From assembly GCA_011109175.1 (NCBI GenBank), contig RDEW01000026.1, positions 575,695 to 639,694 on the forward strand: DNA of 64,000 nucleotides. Reading direction: 5' to 3'. The notes beneath the pieces were generated by a model. The model was not told the origin of the DNA. It saw only the letters and a program-made list of their open reading frames with translations, and ran no database searches. This DNA comes from Dicyema japonicum. Taxonomy: Eukaryota; Dicyemida; Rhombozoa; Dicyemidae. The translations under genes were made by a program, and so were the position numbers. The first letter of the stretch is position 1. Each line of letters begins with the position of its first letter. Shown here one piece after another: positions 1 through 11,260 of this stretch.

Positions 1-575
1 ATTATGTTTAATTGGTGGTACATTCCTCTAATAATAGAACGATTACCAACGATTTGAATAACTATGTTATGGAGTTCTATATACTTAATTTATTTATAAA
101 AAAACTTACAATTTTACTTAACTAGCAATCAATAAAATAAGTTGTGTTTATCCGTAAGAATTCCCAAATTTAGTTTAACTCAATTCCGAACGGGGAGGCG
201 TAAAATCAAAATGGTATTATTCATAAAATCTAATTTAATAAAAGTGATCATTAATAGGAAAAACGTATTCATAATGAAAGCGAAGGAATTTCCGTTCAAA
301 TTAAACAATAAAAATTAATTAAAAGATTTTAAATGTATATTATGAAATGTTAACTCAATTTTATAGATTTAAAAAGTGTCATTTATAGATCAAGTATGAA
401 TCAATATACAAAAGTACATTATTACACCATTTCCAATAATTGCCTTCAATTATATGTTTACCTGCAGGGAAAGTCTTTGTGTCTTACAATGAGTAATTTA
501 TTCCAATAAATCAGACAATAATAATAAACCACAAAATCAACAACAACATTTATATAAACAATTAATAGTTAATAC
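1..575. other. AT-rich intergenic flank
   Basis: No coding frame, RNA gene or recognisable repeat is seen. The stretch is strongly AT-rich and contains the region downstream of the minus-strand BTG/Tob gene, so its right edge should hold that gene's 3' untranslated sequence. Confidence 0.6.
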
Positions 576-1091
576 TCAACCATCCAAAACCTCATGATTT
601 ACTCCTTTCCCTTGACAATATAAAGGAATAGCACAAGAATGACTCCACATATAATAATCTTCCATATTATACATTTCGGTCATTAAATAAGGCATTCCAG
701 AATATATTTCTGATTCTTTACTATGTGATCCATTAAAGATTGTTATACAAACACCGTCTTCATTTTTCCTAAGTTGAACAGAGTTTGGATCAGTCCAGAT
801 TGTGATCTCTCCCAGCTGTTCCACAATCTTTTTCGTCATTCCATAAGTGAAAGCAGCACGTTTACAAGCTAATGTTATCTTTGAGTCTCCTCTTAATGGT
901 GAATTTCGAATACAACGACTAGCAGATCCAAATAGTTGATGATTGGTATCCCAAGATTGAAAATATTTCTCACAAAGAACAGTATGTAAGTTTGTTTGGA
1001 ATTCCTGTATTATATTATGCTTTATTCGGTTGGTTAGTAGGTTTTCTATGCATTTTAAAGTAGATTCAAGCTCATTATTGAATGGATACAT
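576..1091 (-). CDS. BTG/Tob-family anti-proliferative protein
   Basis: A single-exon frame of 171 residues, the same size class as vertebrate BTG1. Family members are adaptors that bind the CAF1/CNOT7 deadenylase of the CCR4-NOT complex through an N-terminal APRO domain and restrain proliferation by promoting mRNA deadenylation. Seen here: an MYPF start; a box A-like segment at about residues 38-66 with YFQSW and then SRCIRNSP; and a box B at about 93-119 reading ITIWTDPNSVQLRKNEDG, which keeps the family W-x-DP-x-x-V and EDG residues. The C-terminal 50 residues are not recognisable. The start is the first ATG after AT-rich upstream sequence, and the TGA stop is at 576-578. It is intronless, unlike the cullin in this window. 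Box A lacks the usual proline-rich HW-x-PE-x-P spacing, so it is a divergent member; BTG versus Tob cannot be decided. Confidence 0.85.
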   Translation of the reverse strand: MYPFNNELESTLKCIENLLTNRIKHNIIQEFQTNLHTVLCEKYFQSWDTNHQLFGSASRCIRNSPLRGDSKITLACKRAAFTYGMTKKIVEQLGEITIWTDPNSVQLRKNEDGVCITIFNGSHSKESEIYSGMPYLMTEMYNMEDYYMWSHSCAIPLYCQGKGVNHEVLDG

Positions 1092-2520
1092 AATATAAAT
1101 AATATATTTTAAATAAAATTTATTGTTTTAATTTTAAATTTATTTATTAATATAATATTAATAACATTCATTTTATTTTCACTTTATTATTGAGATCATA
1201 ATCTTTTCTCAAATATTTTTTTATTTTATATTTAAAATGATATTTTTTTGTGTAAATATCTTAAAATGTCTGAAATACATTAATATAGAATCGATTGTTT
1301 AATTGAATATAAAAATCATTAATATTTTGGTGACGAACAAGTTTTATTAGAGAACGTCAATAGGTTTATAATATATTACTTAGAATAGCCTGATTTACTT
1401 TCCACTATGTAACGATTACTAGCACTTTTATATTGCACTTTAATGGGATAGTCATTTAAATATTAACTATTTAGAATTTGTTCTTTATGATCCAACTAAT
1501 ACATTCCGAAAATGAAACATTACCTTCTTCCAATTTATAAAAATGTATTTATTAATGACAATAAAGTTAACAAATGATCATACAGCGACCGCCTTGACTG
1601 AGTGGCTATTCCCTATCTGGATGTATAAAATATTTTCCTTATCGGACATTGTTCTTATTATTTGTTTCATTCATTTATCTTATTATCTCTAATGACATTA
1701 AACCCTGGACTACCAAAATTCTTATTTATAGTAATTAAAGGAAAAATCTGAAAACTACAGAAACATGGAATTGACGTATGCCATTTACAATAGACAAAAT
1801 TATTACTACACACCTTGAGTTGTGATGGGGAATCATTAATCTAGTTACGAAAATCTACGAAAATCCCTCATTCCCAGTTGAATTCTTAAAATCTCAATAG
1901 ATAACAGACATTGTTATTAATTCTATAGTTTGATGGAGATAATAATTTTCTATACAAGGCAGATCAAACAAGTTACTTATAATTTCAGCTATTATGAAAA
2001 AACCAAGCCTGCCTCAACTGTAGTGTGCAAAATGATTAATTTAAAAAGAGTATTTAATTTATCAGACTTCATCCACTGTAAAAGACATCTTTCGTCTTTA
2101 TTAGTTTTAAATCATCGATAATCAATATGTTCCATGTAAAATGGAAATGAATTCCATGTGTTTCATTTCATAGTGTCAGATGGATATGTTTTTCTCTTGC
2201 ACAGCACTTAGAAAATAAAACCACTTAATTTCCCTATCGGGTTCTCAATGGCGAACATCGAAGGGCATAAAGACTTCACTCTGTCTAAACATCATCAAAC
2301 GGCATGCCTGTTAAAACCCTAAGTATATAAATGATGTTAAACAGTAGGCAAAAGTATTAATATTAAAAACATGAACCAAAGGACCTATTTCTTAATATTT
2401 GAGAAGTAACAACCATCATGCAGCTCAACTTTCAATATAGAACAAAATTATTATTTCTTGAAGACGCAAGCATTCAATATTTTTATTGATGAATCATATT
2501 TTTATGAATCATAAGATAAA
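1092..2520. other. AT-rich intergenic region upstream of the BTG/Tob gene
   Basis: Should hold the promoter of the minus-strand BTG/Tob gene near its left edge. No core promoter element can be told apart from the AT-rich background. A 63-codon open frame at 1930-2121 has no recognisable features and is not called as a gene. Confidence 0.5.
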
Positions 2521-2848
2521 TTTGCATAATGGTTAGGTGTCGGGCTAAAGTGACTTAGGTTACGGGTTCGATTCTCGCTGCTGTTCACATGGTGGAAGGT
2601 TCCACGCATCTACGATGCTAAAAGGGTTTGACCTGTGACACCGTCATCTGTGGATACTCATTGCGGAACTGGATTGTCTAGAAAAGACCCACACACAAGA
2701 AAAAGAAACAAAGATCTTGGTTCTGCGATTAGTTGAAATTAACTGTTCTTTACTTAAATAAAGTCTGTGTACTGCTTATGCGGAGCTATAAATATTGTGG
2801 CTCTCGTGAAAAGCTGTTATTATTATTATATTTTATTAAGATAAAGTT
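2521..2848 (+). mobile_element. tRNA-derived SINE, copy 1
   Basis: A short interspersed element of about 325 bp, one of three copies in the window (others near 10966 and 42633). The 5' head keeps a polymerase III A-box-like TGGTTAGGTGTC and a B box GGGTTCGATTC, spaced as in a tRNA gene. The body includes a conserved stretch around TGCGGAGCTATAAATATTG and the element ends in ATT triplet repeats rather than poly(A). This copy has lost the first bases of the tRNA-like head. SINEs encode nothing and borrow LINE machinery; the partner LINE is not identified here. Confidence 0.8.
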
Positions 2849-3059
2849 AATAAATAATAGTTAACAAATTCTGTTTTTTTTCATTATTTTTTTAAGAGAA
2901 TTTCAATTACATACAACTATGAGTTATATTCTAAACTATGCTTAACGACAGTGAAGTGCTAAAAAAAACACTTTGTTATTCTTTACAGGTCGTCCAACAT
3001 AAAATTTTCGTTGGTAAAAATTTTTCGATGATATAGATAGATCGTTTAACAACATTTAG

Positions 3060-3576
3060 CAAACAAAAATTAAATGAATTTTAAGTTGGAAACTGGGATT
3101 TGAAGTGACTAAGGCCCTTCAGAAATGTGACATTCCGCTTAACAAATTGTCAGTTCCTTTGTTCATTGATCTTTATGAATGCAACCAAATTTCTATTCCT
3201 TCGCAGTCGCAAGCAGAGAACTGTGCCAAATATATTACAAATAAATACATAGCTTTGTTCAGGGACATATTCAAGTATTTTATCAAATTTATTTTCTAGA
3301 GAACAAAAATTTTTTGCGATAACGATGAAAGATGAAACAGGGGTCAAACAATATTTGGAAAAGTGAATTTTGGAAAGCGACCTAACTAAAATTATTAATA
3401 TGGAATATAAAAATGTCTCTCTTGAAAATTGTTCGTTCCTTCTAAATTGTCAGCCATCCTCGGCATCTGTCGAAATATGTTATCCGCAATTCAAGAGTTT
3501 TTTGAGGACAAACAGAAACTTTTGTACACGAAATCTGGAAAATTACGTAATGTCTATTTTTAATAATAGTCTTTAA
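3060..3576 (+). pseudogene. hAT transposase remnant, CGGBP1-like
   Basis: Two short frames read as the middle and the end of one hAT-type transposase of the CGGBP1-like group. The first (from 3105) has CDIPLNKLSVPLFIDLYE, matching the family's D-I-P-x-x-K-L...P-x-F segment. The second (3370-3576) has the C-terminal dimerisation signature in degraded form (SSASVEICYPQFKSFL, where the family has S-A-S-V-E-R-S-F-S). The DDE core between them is missing, so this is an internally deleted, dead copy. No clear terminal inverted repeats were found. A fragment carrying the N-terminal zinc finger of a similar protein lies at 46562-46780. Confidence 0.6.
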
Positions 3577-4179
3577 AACAACATTTGTCTTTTATTGTAT
3601 CGCATCTATATTTTACAAATTTAAATTGAGAATAAATAAAGTTAAATTTTTTAATTTTATGGTTAAAAAGTTTGGTTTATAGGTCAATAAAATTAACCTT
3701 TTAAGGTTAAATTTTTTTCAAATTTTAAAGTTAAAAAATGTTTGCCCTAACCATAAGACAATAAGGGACGTTATTATAGCATCGATTTCTAAACCAGGTT
3801 GTCAATCACTTTTCTATGTACAGAAATGAATTCTTGAGAATACAGATTAAATGTTTTATTTAGGAAAAAAGAGAGTAAATCGTCAAAAAGCAACTGCCCT
3901 GAAAGCGTGGCTATTCACTCTAAAGATGGCAAGCGAGATTCGCTCAAATAACCAGCATCGCTCACGAGGGTCTCCTGATCGTATAGCAATCCGATTCCCT
4001 AGACCCCGGGTCGGAAAAAGCGAGCTCGCAAGCCTTTGGTGGCTCTTTAAGTTTAAAAGTAGGCTCTTTTTTTAACTTCGACACCATTATTAGCAAAGAA
4101 AATTAAAGAGGGAGTTATTTGGCCTCATGCCGCAAGTCCTGTAAACCCTTGGACTCTTCTCTGCTCTATCAGACCCCTC
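3577..4179. other. AT-rich spacer with one GC-richer island
   Basis: The left part is low-complexity A/T with TTAACC-like words. At about 3870-4060 there is a clearly GC-richer island with no recognisable protein similarity and no repeat partner in the window. It may be a fragment of an unrecognised mobile element. Confidence 0.35.
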
Positions 4180-4548
4180 TTATCGTTTATTCTGTGCTGC
4201 AACATACAAGTCAATTATGTCATCTCTTTTTAGGTAGTTTTCCATCCTTTTTTCTGCTGCATCTATTATCGACATTACTAGCAAATTTTCATCATCATCT
4301 AGCTTTTCGGTTATAATCCTCGTCCTAAGAAATATGTGTCTTGTAATCACATCTTTCAAGGTTTCCGTTGATCTACAATGTTCAATATTTTTAAATAAAC
4401 CTATCTTGAACCTCTGCGAGAAAACAGCGCCCTGCTTCGCGCTCGATTCCTCCAAGGACCCAATGATCTTGGATCCTTTGCTGATGCTCGTCCTTTTCTT
4501 ACACTTCATGCATTTCCATACATGTTTATCGACCACTAGAATCAACAC
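4180..4548 (-). pseudogene. Possible Merlin/ISXO2-type transposase N-terminus
   Basis: A frame of 122 codons that begins with VWKCMKCKKRTSISKGSKI. This resembles the zinc-ribbon start of Merlin (IS1016/ISXO2-like) transposases, where W-x-C-x-x-C is followed by a basic K/R-x-S-I-x-x-G-S stretch. The remaining 85 residues show no DDE catalytic core and are not recognised. Either the frame is a truncated element fused to unrelated sequence, or the resemblance is only to the ribbon. No terminal repeats were located. Function is unproven. Confidence 0.35.
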
Positions 4549-4559
4549 AAAAAAGTGAC

Positions 4560-5610
4560 AATAAATCTATTTATTACATATTTTCAAAAATAACCTTGCA
4601 CAGTCAGTAGAAAATTGTGTTCCTTGTCAATCGCCGTGCTGCACACCACTTTATGGATTCCTCCAGACTCTGTGTACCCATCAGAAGCCTCAACAGGGAG
4701 AGTCGTTCGGCTTGAATAGCAGCACGACTCATTATTTCTTGTGGAATTATGCTCTTGCAAAGTTACTCTAAATATGCTGATGTAATTAATAATATAATTA
4801 TTTATTTTAGTTACTCGTTTACTTGTTTTATCAATTGCCAGACGAGTCTTGGACTCGGTATGCCCTATAGTGATTCCAGTTTAGATTCTTGGTATCGCAA
4901 CTGACAAAGACTCCAGGTTCATTAATAATTTTCATATCCACGGATATGTGGTCACTGCCAATATCCGGAAGAGTAATTGGTACGTCGGCGTATTCTGAAA
5001 TAGCAGGGGAAATCAAGAAGACACCAAGCTTGTCACCCCCGTAGGAAGAGAAATGGTCATCCTCTTTTGATGTAAGGACTTTTACTCCTAGGCATTTAGA
5101 TAGCATCATCAGGAGCTTTCTATCCCTGTTACTCTTTTTTCAGCGAAAGGATGTGCTCTTTGAGTTAAGATCATCTCCCAATATGGCCATCGAATTTTCA
5201 CTGAAGGATTGGGAGATATCTCTGGTACATACCCTCAAGGATTTGGAATACATATTGCCATGCGAGCCAACCGTCGACACAAAAACATAAATGGCGACAA
5301 ATTCACAACAAATTGATGAAACAATTCTCGGATTCCTTGTCTTTAGATGACACCGATAAAAATTGATGTTCCAGTCCCTGGTATAGTCCCTTCTTTCCAG
5401 TATAAAGATATCGATTCGAAACCCGGTAGTACTGTATTCTCATTTGACTTCACCTTCGTCTCGTTGACAATTATTATATCAGCTTCCTCGAAATTCGCCA
5501 GGGAAGCTATCTCATGATGCCTCCTCGGATTGATCAAACATTCATGAGCATGCTCGTTATGTTTTGTATCACTGGTCTTGGCGGCCTGATCTCTTCAGGA
5601 CCAGAGCCAC
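4560..5610 (-). mobile_element. Jockey-like LINE fragment (endonuclease region)
   Basis: Read on the minus strand this is a decayed APE-type endonuclease of a Jockey/CR1-like non-LTR retrotransposon. The upstream piece (5343-5537) has IASLANFEEADIIIVNETK, the family's first catalytic segment with the N-E-T-K motif. The downstream piece (4831-5109) has LPDIGSDHISVDMKI, the S-D-H motif that closes the domain. Stops and frameshifts separate the two, and the sequence towards 4560 looks like the linker before a reverse transcriptase that is not present. Confidence 0.7.
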
Positions 5611-6457
5611 CACTTGCAGTAAATCCAAGTTTACCTTATCACTAAAGCGAATTTTTTTAACCTAAAAAAATAACTTTATTAACCAAAAAACTAAAAAATT
5701 TAACCTAAAAAATTTAACTTTATAACTAAACAATAAAATCACTAAAACTTTTTGTTACACATACAAATTACATAATTTTCTAAATTTTCTGTTAGAAAAT
5801 GTCTGTTGGATCTTGGAACATTAATTCATTATCTCAGAGAAAGATCGTTCAACCGAGCACTAAGTTGGCTAACAATTCAGGAGTAGTGAATACTCGGCAG
5901 GAGATGTGTGTTAATTAGTCATTTTAATTATGTTTGAAATATCATTTTTTTGAAACTTTTTATTTATGTATTTTTTAATAAACTTGTTGTCATTTTTAAA
6001 TTCCAACGATTATAAACCATCACTTGTTTGTTCAATTGTGGAGAGTGTACGTTAATAATAATATCTGCAATAGCGACATTATTCGGAAACCTGGAATGTT
6101 CGAATAGCTTCAGATAAGGTCACATAGACTGATAATTAACGATGAGGAAAATCGTACAGAGCCTCCGTAAAACAATTCTCAAAGCCATGGCATAGATAGT
6201 TTGTTTAGTAGAATATCAGATTTTATAAATGCTCTGGATACTTGTAGAGCCCAATCATCATTTTTAGAATATTGGTCAATGTGTGTTTGGTGCGATTCGG
6301 TCAGATTATCTAGAAAAAATAATTGTTATATCGCAAAACTCAATGAATTTTCATCAAAATGAATTTTGATGGGAATTTACAAAATGTTTTTTTTGCTTTT
6401 TCTCGCATTTTATATTACACAAACAGAGTCGACAATATAGCGCACCATCCTCAAGAA
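5611..6457. other. AT-rich spacer with a 39-codon open frame
   Basis: Low-complexity AACCTAAAAA-type sequence at 5650-5740 is followed by unremarkable A/T-rich DNA. One short plus-strand frame, 5799-5918, starts with MSVGSWNINSLSQRKIV and is less AT-rich than its surroundings. It could be a small peptide, an isolated exon or chance. Nothing supports a function, and no GT...AG mini-intron next to it gives a longer frame that I can recognise. Confidence 0.3.
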
Positions 6458-7300
6458 TCATAAATTCTTTAGGATAGGATAATCATCAATGATGATTGTC
6501 AGATTGCCATACTGCGTCAACAGCAAATTTCCTCTTGTATCTGCAGACTGATTTAAGAGCCAGAGAGGGTGTTTAGCATTCAAATCGCCGCATATAACGA
6601 CTTCGTTCCAAATCTCCAGTGCTGATAAGTCCGGCATACCGTAATGTTTCGGAAATGAGCCGCCCAGAAGCGGAATATACATGTTTACAAAATATAGTCT
6701 TCCTTTTGTTGTGCCAACAGATATTCCGATTGTCTCCGTGGTTTCATCACTCCCCAAAAGTTTCTTCGCTTCGAGTGTATGGTCCTCATACTTTATGTTT
6801 TTTCTGATTAATATAAGTAGTCCTCCTCCATGTTTCTTAGTGCGATCGGCACGTATTATGTTGTATCCGGGAAAGAAGGGCGTAGTATCTTTCGCTGATA
6901 GCTTCGATTTTAGGATGAGCATGATGTCAGCTTTAAGTTTAACGATCAGAGTTCTAAGTTCAATAATTTTGCCTTTTATTCCGTTCACATTCATTTTTAT
7001 AACGGAGATCCGGTCCTTTGACTTGTGTAGGTTGCGAATCCGAGAAGCTGTAGACAGACCAGTAATCCGTCGATCAGGGGTGAAATGTACCCCCGGTAGG
7101 AAGAGAGCTAATGGCTCTTTTTGGAAATGCTTTAGGAGCATTTTGAGCGCCTCCAGAGTTGTTGCATCCGGTGAGCCACATGACGCCACGCTAATAAATA
7201 TATTAATAATCTTTATCTCCCTGGGGAGTACCAACATTGCACGTAAATTCACGGGAAAACGTCTTACCGACCCGCATTCTGAGCTTCGTGTTAGATAGCA
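6458..7300 (-). mobile_element. Jockey-like LINE endonuclease fragment
   Basis: A 264-codon open stretch on the minus strand carrying most of an APE-type endonuclease. It has MNVNGIKGKIIEL (the N-x-N-G start), ILKSKLSA (the E-T-K position, here with the catalytic glutamate replaced), GYNIIRADRTKKHGGGL, and VICGDLNAKHPLW (the G-D-x-N-A-x-H motif). It is cut off before the final S-D-H motif, about 1 kb from the similar fragment at 4560-5610. The missing glutamate and the truncation mean it is inactive. Confidence 0.7.
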
Positions 7301-7309
7301 ACACTCTGA

Positions 7310-8815
7310 TCATACTGACAGAATCAGCGTCCAAGAATTGTTCCAGATCCTGAGAAGTAGACCACGGCGGACCGTATCAAAGGCCCTAGAGAGGTCTATT
7401 CCCAGGACTGTTGTTGCACTTTCAAATCTCTGGTTGATAGCACAGCGCCACTTGTGGCTCCATACTACATCCGCAGTGGATCTTCCTGTCATGAATCCAC
7501 TGTGACTAGGGGATAGATAGTTGTCCACTTGTTCTCTGATTCGGTTCAGCGTAAGTAATGCCAGAAGTTTCCGTAAAGTGTTTAGCAGGAATATTGGACG
7601 TAGGTTTTCAACAGGCCCAGCATGCTTGTTAGGTTTTTGTATTGGTATTAATAGTCCGGATCCAAGAGCGGGGTATTATTTTTTTATAAACATAGAGTTG
7701 AGTAGTTCTGCCAACTTATCTATTAGTGAAGGTGGCCCGTATTTGAGAAGTTCTGAATTGATTCCATTCAGTCCATGAGAGCAACCATTCTTAAGTTTGA
7801 CCATTGCATTTGAGATTTCGCCAGGTGTGATATCTTTATCAAGTTGGGTGGCGTATCCACAAGTATGATCAGATATTTCTCCGCGGACAGTTAGTATATC
7901 CTCGAAATACGACGCAATATATTCAGCCTGATCTTTGGGATTTGTTAAGAATCTTCTATTTCCGTCATGGAGTTTGAGTTTGTTCGATTGTTTTCTTCTG
8001 TTGAACTGACGGATTGCAGTGAACATTTTTGATGAGTCTTTTAACTGTTCAACTTCTGCAGTTCTTAGATCAAGTAGGTTAGTGGCATGCTTCTTATTCA
8101 AAATCTTTCTGGTTTTCTGGGTGGATCTTCTTATAGACTTCAGGATTTGTTTCCTGTCCGGATCAGACGTATTTTCCAATTGTAATCTTAGTTCCTTTTG
8201 TTTTTTAATAAGGGCGGGGACATCTGGATGTATACATTTTTTAAACAGTGCTGAGGACCAGGTTCCGATATTCCCATTTGCTACCGAAATGATCCCTTTC
8301 ATTGTCTCCGCCGAGGTGCCTCCTGGAGGAAGTCCGGGATCTAGGTTTCGTAAGAATTTCGTAAATGATATTTCTCGTAGAACAGGTCAAGTTCTTCCGG
8401 ATTTTTTAGGATACGTCCACTGTGTGGTAACGTTGATAATTGAGATTAGTCTCCTCGAATTTCTGATTGATCTTGTACGTAGTTGTAAGACAATGATTCT
8501 GTCATTGACTTTCCAGTAACGATATACTCTGGGAATATAGTCCTTGTGTATGGCAAAGCCTTGTCCATAATGCCTCGATTCCGAGAAAAGCAATAGTAAC
8601 CTGTACTTTGCATTTGTTTCATCGAGTCCATTTTTTATTTTAGTCTCCTGCAGGCAGCCCCCATATTTCTTAACATCAGAATATAGAAGCTGCCTTTTAG
8701 CCACGTTATTCAGGCCTCTGACATTGAAGGTTAGGATAGTCAGGTCATTAAATTGTTCTGAATCCTTTGCAGACATAGGTGCAAAAGATGCACGTCACCA
8801 CCTCAACCAAAAAAA
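7310..8815 (-). mobile_element. RTE-like LINE, 5' end intact, endonuclease core deleted
   Basis: A minus-strand copy of a LINE family seen four times in the window. From its 5' end (about 8815) it has the conserved terminus GGTTGAGGTGGTGACGTG, then an endonuclease start with LTILTFNVRGLN and GCLQETK (8387-8776). A deletion near 8302-8387 removes the endonuclease core. The frame resumes as the endonuclease-RT linker (7676-8302), ending with LKNGCSHGLNGINSELLKYG, where the family has P-G-x-D-G/A-I-N. After a frame break it continues as reverse transcriptase (7310-7528) with SGFMTGRSTADVVWSHKW and GIDLSRAFDTV, the motif A aspartate region. RT motifs B and C are absent. It is inactive. Confidence 0.75.
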
Positions 8816-8846
8816 ATTTATCTTATGTTATCAAAATTAAGTATAT

Positions 8847-9240
8847 AGGTTGAGATGGTGACGACACCTATATTGCACTATTTCTTATTCGTATACCTTA
8901 CCGACTTCTCTGTTCACTCTGGAATCTTTCAATTGCAGGGGACTGATCAACCTTGCAAGAAATATCAACTGGTATGCGATCTAACTAAATATGACGTCTC
9001 TGTCTGCTGTCTACAAGAGACAAAACGACCGTACAATGTACAGAACTGTTTGGAAAATTCCACCTTTTTATCCCTCCCGTCAGCCTGCCGACATTATGAT
9101 CTTGGATTTGCAGTCAATCAGGATCTGATTCACTACGATACAAGGGTGTGGACAGCATCTGATATTATAATGGAAATGGCGGACGACCTGGACTACCTAA
9201 GAGAACTAGTGCGTAACAGAAGATCATGATCGAAGCTAAC
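8847..9240 (+). mobile_element. RTE-like LINE, 5' fragment
   Basis: A plus-strand copy of the same LINE family, placed head to head with the copy ending at 8815 and only about 30 bp away. It begins with GGTTGAGATGGTGACGAC, followed by the endonuclease start (VSVCCLQETK and ACRHYDLGFAVNQDL). After about residue 100 the similarity ends abruptly and the rest of the element is missing. It is a dead 3'-truncated fragment, the opposite of the usual 5' truncation of LINEs. Confidence 0.7.
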
Positions 9241-9309
9241 GGAGAGGATGTTCGGAATACGGCACAAGGGAAATTTAACTAATTTTATGTTTTCTCGGGA
9301 GTGCTTTTT

Positions 9310-10470
9310 TTTAATAATTAATTAATAATCCAAATTAAGTCGTTTCCGATTCTTGGAGATCTCATGAGCCAATTTTTTCCACTCTCCCCACTCCGTCGCA
9401 AATTGGAGTAGCCTTGATATAGGCATTCCCGTGATGTCTTCTACCGTGGATAGCCACCAAGTCCTTGATCGACCAGGTCTTCTTTTTTCTTCCCAGTAAT
9501 ATTGTTCAGCATAATGGTTCTTTCTAAATAATCGATCGGACAACATGCCCAAAGAACGCATCTGTGTTTTACAATTTTTCCTTCTAGCGAAATGTCTGTC
9601 TCCACCGTTTGAGTACATCGGTGTTTGTTATTTTGTAAGTCCAAGGGATTCTTAGTAAACTTCTCCAGCACCAAAGTTCAAAAGCATCAATTTTTCGTCT
9701 ATCCGCCTTTTTTAGTATCCATGATCTGCGCCGTATAGAAAAACCGGGAACAAGATTGCATTAACCAGTCTGCATTTGGACCTTAAGCAAATATCTTTAC
9801 TTTTCCTAAGTCTATTCATTCTCTGGAATTCGCGTTTTAATTTCCAAGTCTCCGTCAGCATTCCGATTAACTAGACATCCCAGAAAGACAGCATTATAAC
9901 AACTCTCTATGTTTCGCATTCCCAATTTTTAGTTCCATTATTACATTATTAGCAGTCATCATAATTTTGGTTTTCTTGACATTTAGCAATAAACCAAAGA
10001 CCGCCGCTCTCTTCTCTGAATCTTAGAATCAACTCCCCAGGCCATCCTCTGTTTCAGCCAGTAAGGTTGTATCGTCAGCATATCAAAAATTATTGATGTT
10101 CCTGCCTCCAATTTTCATCCCGTTATTTGACACAGTATCCAATATAGTCATGATTATTTCGGCATAAATATTGAATAGATGGGAGATAATAAGCATCCTT
10201 GTCTTACTCCTTTACCAATTTTGAACAAATCGGTATCTCCATACACTGTTCTAACAGTAGTTTCTTAATCCTTATAAAGAGATTTGATGAACAATATCAG
10301 ATGGGCATCGAATCCAAATTCTTTTAAAGCGGACCACAGCTTGTCATGTATAAAGGAATCAAAAACTTTCCGATAGTCAATTAAGCACATGTATACATTC
10401 TTTTGGGATTCATGGGCTTTCTCCATAATCCACCGGACATTTGCTACATTGTCACGTGTGTCTCGTCCCT
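9310..10470 (-). mobile_element. Second LINE family: decayed reverse transcriptase and C-terminus
   Basis: On the minus strand, with many frame breaks, the sequence follows a reverse transcriptase of the type with the tract R-D-x-x-x-N-V-R-x-I-M-E-K-A at about 10400-10450, then an LIDYRKVFD motif A, then IGKGVRQGC (motif B) near 10200. The frame at 9322-9618 is the C-terminal tail: LFRKNHYAEQYYWEEKRRPG followed by RSRTWWLSTV, typical of the end of these ORF2 proteins. It ends in AT-rich sequence near 9310. The catalytic Y-x-D-D box is degraded. It differs from the GGTTGAG-type family next to it. Confidence 0.65.
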
Positions 10471-10479
10471 TCCTAACGG

Positions 10480-10892
10480 GTAGGGACCAATTCGAGCAAA
10501 TTCCTATACTTTGCTCTCATACTCCTCGTATACCTAATCAAAAAGTAAAGATTATCCCACTGGTTATGACCTGGGATGGAGTTATCTCGAAATGCAACAA
10601 AAACTATATGAATAAGTTATCTATTGAAGAATAACGAGAACTTAACCACTGAATTGTGTTGAAATGGACTCTCGAAAGCATATTAATTGAACACAAATAC
10701 AGAATGAAGGTTTCCTCTGCTACCTCTCAACTCGTGGAAATGATATGCCGTGAGGACATCCCACTGAATTCTAACAGAGATACTACGACTGACTCTGATG
10801 TGAAGATGGGTAATAAGAGGTACTTGTTGGCACAATCTCTTGTAAGAAAAGAAGGATTACCAGCGATCTGGATTAAAATCTATTTAATTAGA
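10480..10892 (+). mobile_element. RLE-type LINE fragment (C-terminal)
   Basis: Plus-strand remnant of the C-terminal end of a LINE that carries a restriction-like endonuclease. KVKIIPLVMTWDGVISKCNK and IVLKWTLESILIEHKYRMK closely match the C-terminus of the longer minus-strand copy at 48836-52160 (VKIIPVVLTWDGVVSRCFKN and VVLKRTLESMLIEHKHGQK). Two stops lie between the matching parts. The catalytic PD...E region is not included. Confidence 0.65.
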
Positions 10893-10965
10893 TAATTTAC
10901 TCGTTTTACTTTATAATCACTATATGTTTATCATCAAAGAAAACTTTATTAAACAACAAAAAATG

Positions 10966-11260
10966 TGCCGGATGGCAAAGTGGTTAGGCGTCGGGCTAAA
11001 GTGGCCTAGGATACGGGTTCAATTCAAGCTGCTGTTCACCTGGTGGAAGGTTTCCAAGCATCTACGATGCTCTGAAAAGGGTTTTGACGAGTGACGCCGT
11101 CATCAGTGGATATTCACTGCGGGAGTGGATTGTCTAGAAAGGACCCACACACAAGAAGAAACAAAGATCTTGGTTCTGCGATTAGTTGAAGTTTGTGTAC
11201 TGCCTATGCGGAGCTATAAATATTGTGGCTCTCGTGAAAAGGCCGTTACTATTATTATTA
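10966..11260 (+). mobile_element. tRNA-derived SINE, copy 2
   Basis: Second copy of the SINE at 2521-2848. The head is more complete: ATGGCAAAGTGGTTAGG as A box region and GGGTTCAATTC as B box. It shares the body segments CATCTACGATGCT and TGCGGAGCTATAAATATTG and ends in ATT triplets. It lacks the short TTAACTGTT...TTAAATAAAG segment present in the other two copies, so it carries an internal deletion of about 25 bp. Confidence 0.8.

Noticed and set aside
2521-2600. Functional tRNA gene
   Set aside because: The A and B boxes belong to a repeat with a shared 250-bp body and ATT tail at three places, so it is a SINE head; the tRNA-like part does not fold into a clear cloverleaf.
4334-4558. 74-codon plus-strand frame
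   Set aside because: It is antisense to the cysteine-containing Merlin-like frame and shows only low-complexity hydrophobic residues.
5650-5740. Telomere-like AACCTAAAAA words
   Set aside because: They are irregular and short, without a constant repeat unit, and embedded between LINE fragments; low-complexity sequence explains them.
6681-7298. 205-codon plus-strand open frame
   Set aside because: It is the antisense shadow of the minus-strand LINE endonuclease, which has the recognisable motifs.
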